DNA of 9,113 nucleotides from assembly GCA_017459485.1 (NCBI GenBank), contig JAFUCW010000295.1:1-9113 (forward strand). The letters run 5' to 3'. This document shows positions 6,927 to 9,113 of this stretch, piece after piece; the stretch's first letter is position 1; each line of letters begins with the position of its first letter. Made by a program: the position numbers and the translations under genes. The stretch is from Eggerthellaceae bacterium. Lineage in GTDB: Bacteria > Actinomycetota > Coriobacteriia > Coriobacteriales > Eggerthellaceae. The notes under the pieces are model-generated. The model did no database searches. It was not told the DNA's origin and saw nothing but the letters and a program-made list of their open reading frames with translations.

Positions 6927-7258
6927 CAAAACGACCGGTAGAAGCAAGAGGCATGCCCCGTGTGACAAGCGGGCCCCGCGGGCTTTACCAAGGCGAGCAA
7001 CGTGTCGGCATCGCAGTCGTAGCACAGCTCGACCAACTCTTGCACGTTGCCGCTTGTCTCGCCCTTGTGCCACAGCTCGCCCCTGCTGCGCGACCAGAAC
7101 CACATGCTTCTCTGTCCAAGCGTGAGAGCAAGGGCCTCCTCGTTCATCCACGCCATCATGAGCACCTCAAGCGTAGACGCGTCCTGCACGATGCAGGGGA
7201 CAAGCCCCTGCGCGTTGAAGGCAATCTGGCCTGGCTGCAATGCATCTGTTTCGCTCAT
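6926..7258 (-). CDS. hisI: Phosphoribosyl-AMP cyclohydrolase
   Basis: A 110-residue monofunctional enzyme of histidine biosynthesis that hydrolyses the adenine ring of phosphoribosyl-AMP to give the ProFAR precursor. Visible family motifs: [11 protein letters not shown] (33-43), [20 protein letters not shown] (52-71), the metal-binding YDCDADT (80-86; Asp81, Asp83, Asp85) and CHTGHASCF (98-106). Cys82, Cys98 and Cys105 are the expected zinc ligands. There is no fused HisE pyrophosphohydrolase domain; the protein ends in YRSF right after the zinc motif. The frame could begin earlier (ATG at 7264, or further upstream), but GAGGGG at 7270-7265 is correctly spaced only for the ATG at 7258. No other his genes are in the window. 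It lies 59 bases after the GH73 lipoprotein gene and is coupled to recQ. Confidence 0.95.
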   Translation of the reverse strand: MSETDALQPGQIAFNAQGLVPCIVQDASTLEVLMMAWMNEEALALTLGQRSMWFWSRSRGELWHKGETSGNVQELVELCYDCDADTLLALVKPAGPACHTGHASCFYRSF

Positions 7259-7264
7259 GTTCAT

Positions 7265-7270
7265 CCCCTC
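7265..7270 (-). promoter_or_regulatory. Shine-Dalgarno site that fixes the hisI start
   Basis: GAGGGG on the minus strand lies six bases upstream of the ATG at 7258. The in-frame ATG at 7264 would directly touch it, too close for normal initiation, so 7258 is preferred. Confidence 0.65.
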
Positions 7271-7287
7271 TTTTCCATCGGGAAAAG
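7270..7287 (-). other. Perfect hairpin just upstream of the hisI ribosome site
   Basis: CTTTTCC and GGAAAAG (7 bp) flank a 4-base loop in the 59-base gap between the GH73 gene and hisI, ending at the edge of the hisI Shine-Dalgarno. No T run follows on either strand, so it is not a standard terminator. It may influence access to the ribosome site or mRNA processing between the two genes; function is unproven. Confidence 0.35.
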
Positions 7288-7317
7288 CCGCAATCGGACC
7301 GAGTGGCCCCATCGGAC

Positions 7318-8253
7318 TCAGCTTGCCTCTTCGGGAGCGCCCCCTACGGCGGATTCCGTCAAAACGGACCCGTGCTCAATCTCGTACATGGTACGCACGA
7401 CGTCCATTATGGCGTCTCCGTAGGTGTCGCCCGGCCACGCCCAGCGCCCGCCCAGGTCGTGCACGGTAGGCGCACACCCGCGCTCGACCAGGTCGAATCG
7501 GGTGTCTACGATATCGTTGACCAAGTCGTCGGTGCTCGCGTATGCCTTCAAATGCTGCACTTGAGCGCGCAGGCCCGTGCGAACATCGGGAAAGACCTCG
7601 CCCGCGCCGCCCGCGTTCACAGCGCCCAGACCACCGAAGTTGTTCTGCTCCACGCTCACTTGGTTGCCGAACTGCAACCAGGCAGTTTCGTGCATCGCCT
7701 GAGCGAACAGCACATCTGCCCGCACGCCTTCGGCTTCCGTCTCTTCCACGCACAGCCGCGCGAACTCTTCGATGGTGGCCGCCCCTGCTTCTGCGTATAC
7801 GTCCGCTGGGTAGGGTACTCCGCGCTGCTCGTAGGCCTTCGCCATGGTTTCGGCCGAAACAGTGCTCGCGCCCATGATGGCATCGGTCAATTCGGGAGGC
7901 TGCGCAGCTGGCTCGCTTGCGGGGGCAGCAGCTTCGGTTTGCTCTTCCCTGCCAGAGGAAACCGCCGAAGACGACTGGTCTGCCGAGCTGCTCGCAGAGG
8001 CGCCGTTTGTACTTGAAGACGCTCCCGCCTTCGAAGCGCTCCTGTCCGACACAGCGTCAAACCCCCCTTTGGAGCTTGCCGCCGCACTCGCCGCTGCACT
8101 CGCCGACGAGTCCGACCCGGGAAGGGAGGACGCATCGGACGCCAAGCCTTCCGAAGGCGCAGACGAGCAAGAGCACAACGCCCATGCGAGTGCACATGCC
8201 AATGCCGCACCGACGAAAGACAGTCTGTTCCAGGCAATAATCATGCTGCCCAT
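7318..8253 (-). CDS. Putative lipoprotein with GH73 glucosaminidase domain
   Basis: A 311-residue predicted exported peptidoglycan hydrolase. Residues 5-28 form a signal peptide with hydrophobic core [16 protein letters not shown] and a lipobox LCSC ending at Cys29, so the protein is probably lipid-anchored on the outer face of the membrane. Residues 30-122 are a low-complexity Ser/Ala-rich linker. Residues about 125-295 resemble the endo-beta-N-acetylglucosaminidase family (GH73, PF01832): [20 protein letters not shown] (164-183), [14 protein letters not shown] (184-197) with Glu189 as likely catalytic acid, and NNFGGLG (204-210). Such enzymes cut the glycan strand of peptidoglycan. Two starts are possible, 8253 and 8244; neither has a good Shine-Dalgarno. 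The frame also opens further upstream to 8370 over the end of the preceding gene, but those residues are basic and cysteine-rich and do not fit a signal peptide. The gene follows an SGNH protein in the same direction with an 85-base gap. Confidence 0.8.
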   Translation of the reverse strand: MGSMIIAWNRLSFVGAALACALAWALCSCSSAPSEGLASDASSLPGSDSSASAAASAAASSKGGFDAVSDRSASKAGASSSTNGASASSSADQSSSAVSSGREEQTEAAAPASEPAAQPPELTDAIMGASTVSAETMAKAYEQRGVPYPADVYAEAGAATIEEFARLCVEETEAEGVRADVLFAQAMHETAWLQFGNQVSVEQNNFGGLGAVNAGGAGEVFPDVRTGLRAQVQHLKAYASTDDLVNDIVDTRFDLVERGCAPTVHDLGGRWAWPGDTYGDAIMDVVRTMYEIEHGSVLTESAVGGAPEEAS

Positions 8254-8338
8254 ATTACCGCGCAGCTGTCTTCGGAAACGCGCGCAGAAGCAAACGCACT
8301 TCAAGCACACACCCGACGCCCGCCTAGGATCGTGGCGG

Positions 8339-9113
8339 CTAGCGGGGCTCGTCACCCCCTTCGGCACCATCTTCGGCAGGGGGGTCCTCGGCTGGCTTTG
8401 TCCCTTCTTCGGATTCCCCGAAATCGACGCTGGACGGGTCGAATTCCACCGTGCTTTCGTCGAATTCGACGCTGCTGGGATCGAAGGGGACGCTTTCTGG
8501 GTCGAAAGGCTTCGCGTCCACGTTGCAGATTGCTTCGCGTATCAGGCTTGCGTAGGCGGGCATCGCGCTTGCCAATGGATGGCACCCGTCCGAAAGATAC
8601 GTCCCCGGGCTTGACGAAACCAATTCGTACCAGCCGATTGCGTGCACGTTGTCGTAGCGCGCCGCCAGATCGGCAATGGTGGCGTTCGTCGCAGCCGTAC
8701 CACCCAAATTGCCCCCTACGTATTCGGTGACGAAGAAGATCTCCTTGTCGGGTCCGATATGCGCAACGATTTCTTCGCCCGCAGCCAACGACATGCCCCC
8801 AGCGTCGTTGTTTCCCGTGCCGATGACATAGCGAGAATAGCCACCCGTGTCTGCGCGGATGTGGTCGAGCACGCCGTCGCTTGGGTCAGACCCTGCCCCT
8901 ATCGGCCCGATCTCCAGCGCGCGTCCACCCATTGCATTGATGGTCACGCCAGGCATTTCGGCATAGAGCGCTCCTTGGCTGTTCTGCATGATCGAGTCGC
9001 CGAAAAGAATCGTGTCGGAGAAGTCCGATGCGCGTCTCACCCGCTCTTCCTCGATGCGCGCATCGTATTCGGCGCGCGCCTCTTCGATCGATTTTTGGCG
9101 CGCCTCCTCGATA
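8339..9113 (-). CDS. SGNH-fold esterase/acyltransferase C-terminal part (5' end off-window)
   Basis: The frame runs open to the right edge of the window, so the start is missing; a GTG at 9040 is inside the gene. The visible part has 257 residues. It begins with a charged, probably helical stretch (IEEARQKSIEEARAEYDARI and on), then an SGNH/GDSL-like domain: TILFGDSIM with the nucleophile Ser (codon 8995-8993), YVIGTGNND as the oxyanion block, and SDGCHP with the Asp and His of the triad. The body resembles the SGNH domains fused behind membrane acyltransferase-3 (OafA/OatA-like) proteins, which O-acetylate cell-wall or surface glycans; that fusion is an inference, because the N-terminal part is not visible. 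A stand-alone secreted esterase is the alternative. After the domain come five 7-residue repeats and an acidic Pro/Glu/Asp tail. The stop is 85 bases before the GH73 lipoprotein start. Confidence 0.75.
   Translation of the reverse strand, partial: IEEARQKSIEEARAEYDARIEEERVRRASDFSDTILFGDSIMQNSQGALYAEMPGVTINAMGGRALEIGPIGAGSDPSDGVLDHIRADTGGYSRYVIGTGNNDAGGMSLAAGEEIVAHIGPDKEIFFVTEYVGGNLGGTAATNATIADLAARYDNVHAIGWYELVSSSPGTYLSDGCHPLASAMPAYASLIREAICNVDAKPFDPESVPFDPSSVEFDESTVEFDPSSVDFGESEEGTKPAEDPPAEDGAEGGDEPR
8405..8509 (-). repeat. Five 21-bp repeats coding a heptapeptide tail
   Basis: The SGNH gene carries five in-frame 7-codon units near its 3' end: PFDPESV, PFDPSSV, EFDESTV, EFDPSSV and the decayed DFGESEE. 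The consensus is (P/E)FDPSSV. The DNA copies differ mainly in third positions, with GGGTCGAA-like cores on the plus strand. This looks like an internal duplication kept in frame, forming an acidic extended tail after the catalytic domain. Confidence 0.8.

Noticed and set aside
4935..6941. A 668-codon plus-strand open frame antisense to recQ
   Set aside because: It mirrors recQ, whose helicase motifs are unmistakable. The antisense protein has no coherent motifs, and long antisense frames are expected in GC-rich coding DNA.
6927..7151. A 75-residue N-terminal extension of RecQ
   Set aside because: It lies wholly within hisI in another frame and is Arg-rich without family resemblance; RecQ begins at [14 protein letters not shown].

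Overview
The window reads as ordinary chromosomal DNA of a high-GC actinobacterium. Gene content, SlyD/PheS/RecQ sequence style and a Firmicutes-like transcriptional T-box ahead of pheS suggest class Coriobacteriia (Eggerthella/Slackia-like). This placement is an inference from the reading; no search was run. There are no mobile elements, CRISPR arrays, rRNA or tRNA genes.

Layout. One short plus-strand gene at the left edge (slyD-type FKBP prolyl isomerase, 131-562) converges on a minus-strand series that fills the rest. Read in transcription order from the right edge, the series is: the 3' part of an SGNH-fold esterase/acyltransferase with a heptapeptide-repeat tail (8339-9113, 5' end off-window); a lipoprotein with a GH73 glucosaminidase domain (7318-8253); hisI (6926-7258); recQ (5019-6926, overlapping hisI by one base); a T-box leader (about 4541-4833); pheS (3296-4357); pheT (636-3092). 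An intrinsic terminator at 572-602, oriented for the minus strand, closes the pheST unit.

How the genes relate. PheS and PheT form the phenylalanyl-tRNA synthetase heterotetramer, and the T-box senses uncharged tRNA-Phe to switch it on. The key elements are visible: the T-box core, UUC specifier candidates, a U in the position that pairs with the discriminator base, and a strong terminator hairpin with a T tract. The SGNH protein and the GH73 lipoprotein are both predicted to act outside the membrane on cell-wall glycans and may be functionally linked. hisI and recQ are unrelated in pathway but appear translationally coupled.

Unusual points are modest: a 203-base pheS-pheT gap almost exactly filled by a 62-codon frame, a roughly 180-base leader after the T-box terminator, a 10-bp tandem repeat upstream of the pheS promoter, a 7-residue repeat tail on the SGNH protein, and a shared -10-like motif at two promoters. 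I see no evidence of a new defence, mobile or biosynthetic system here.
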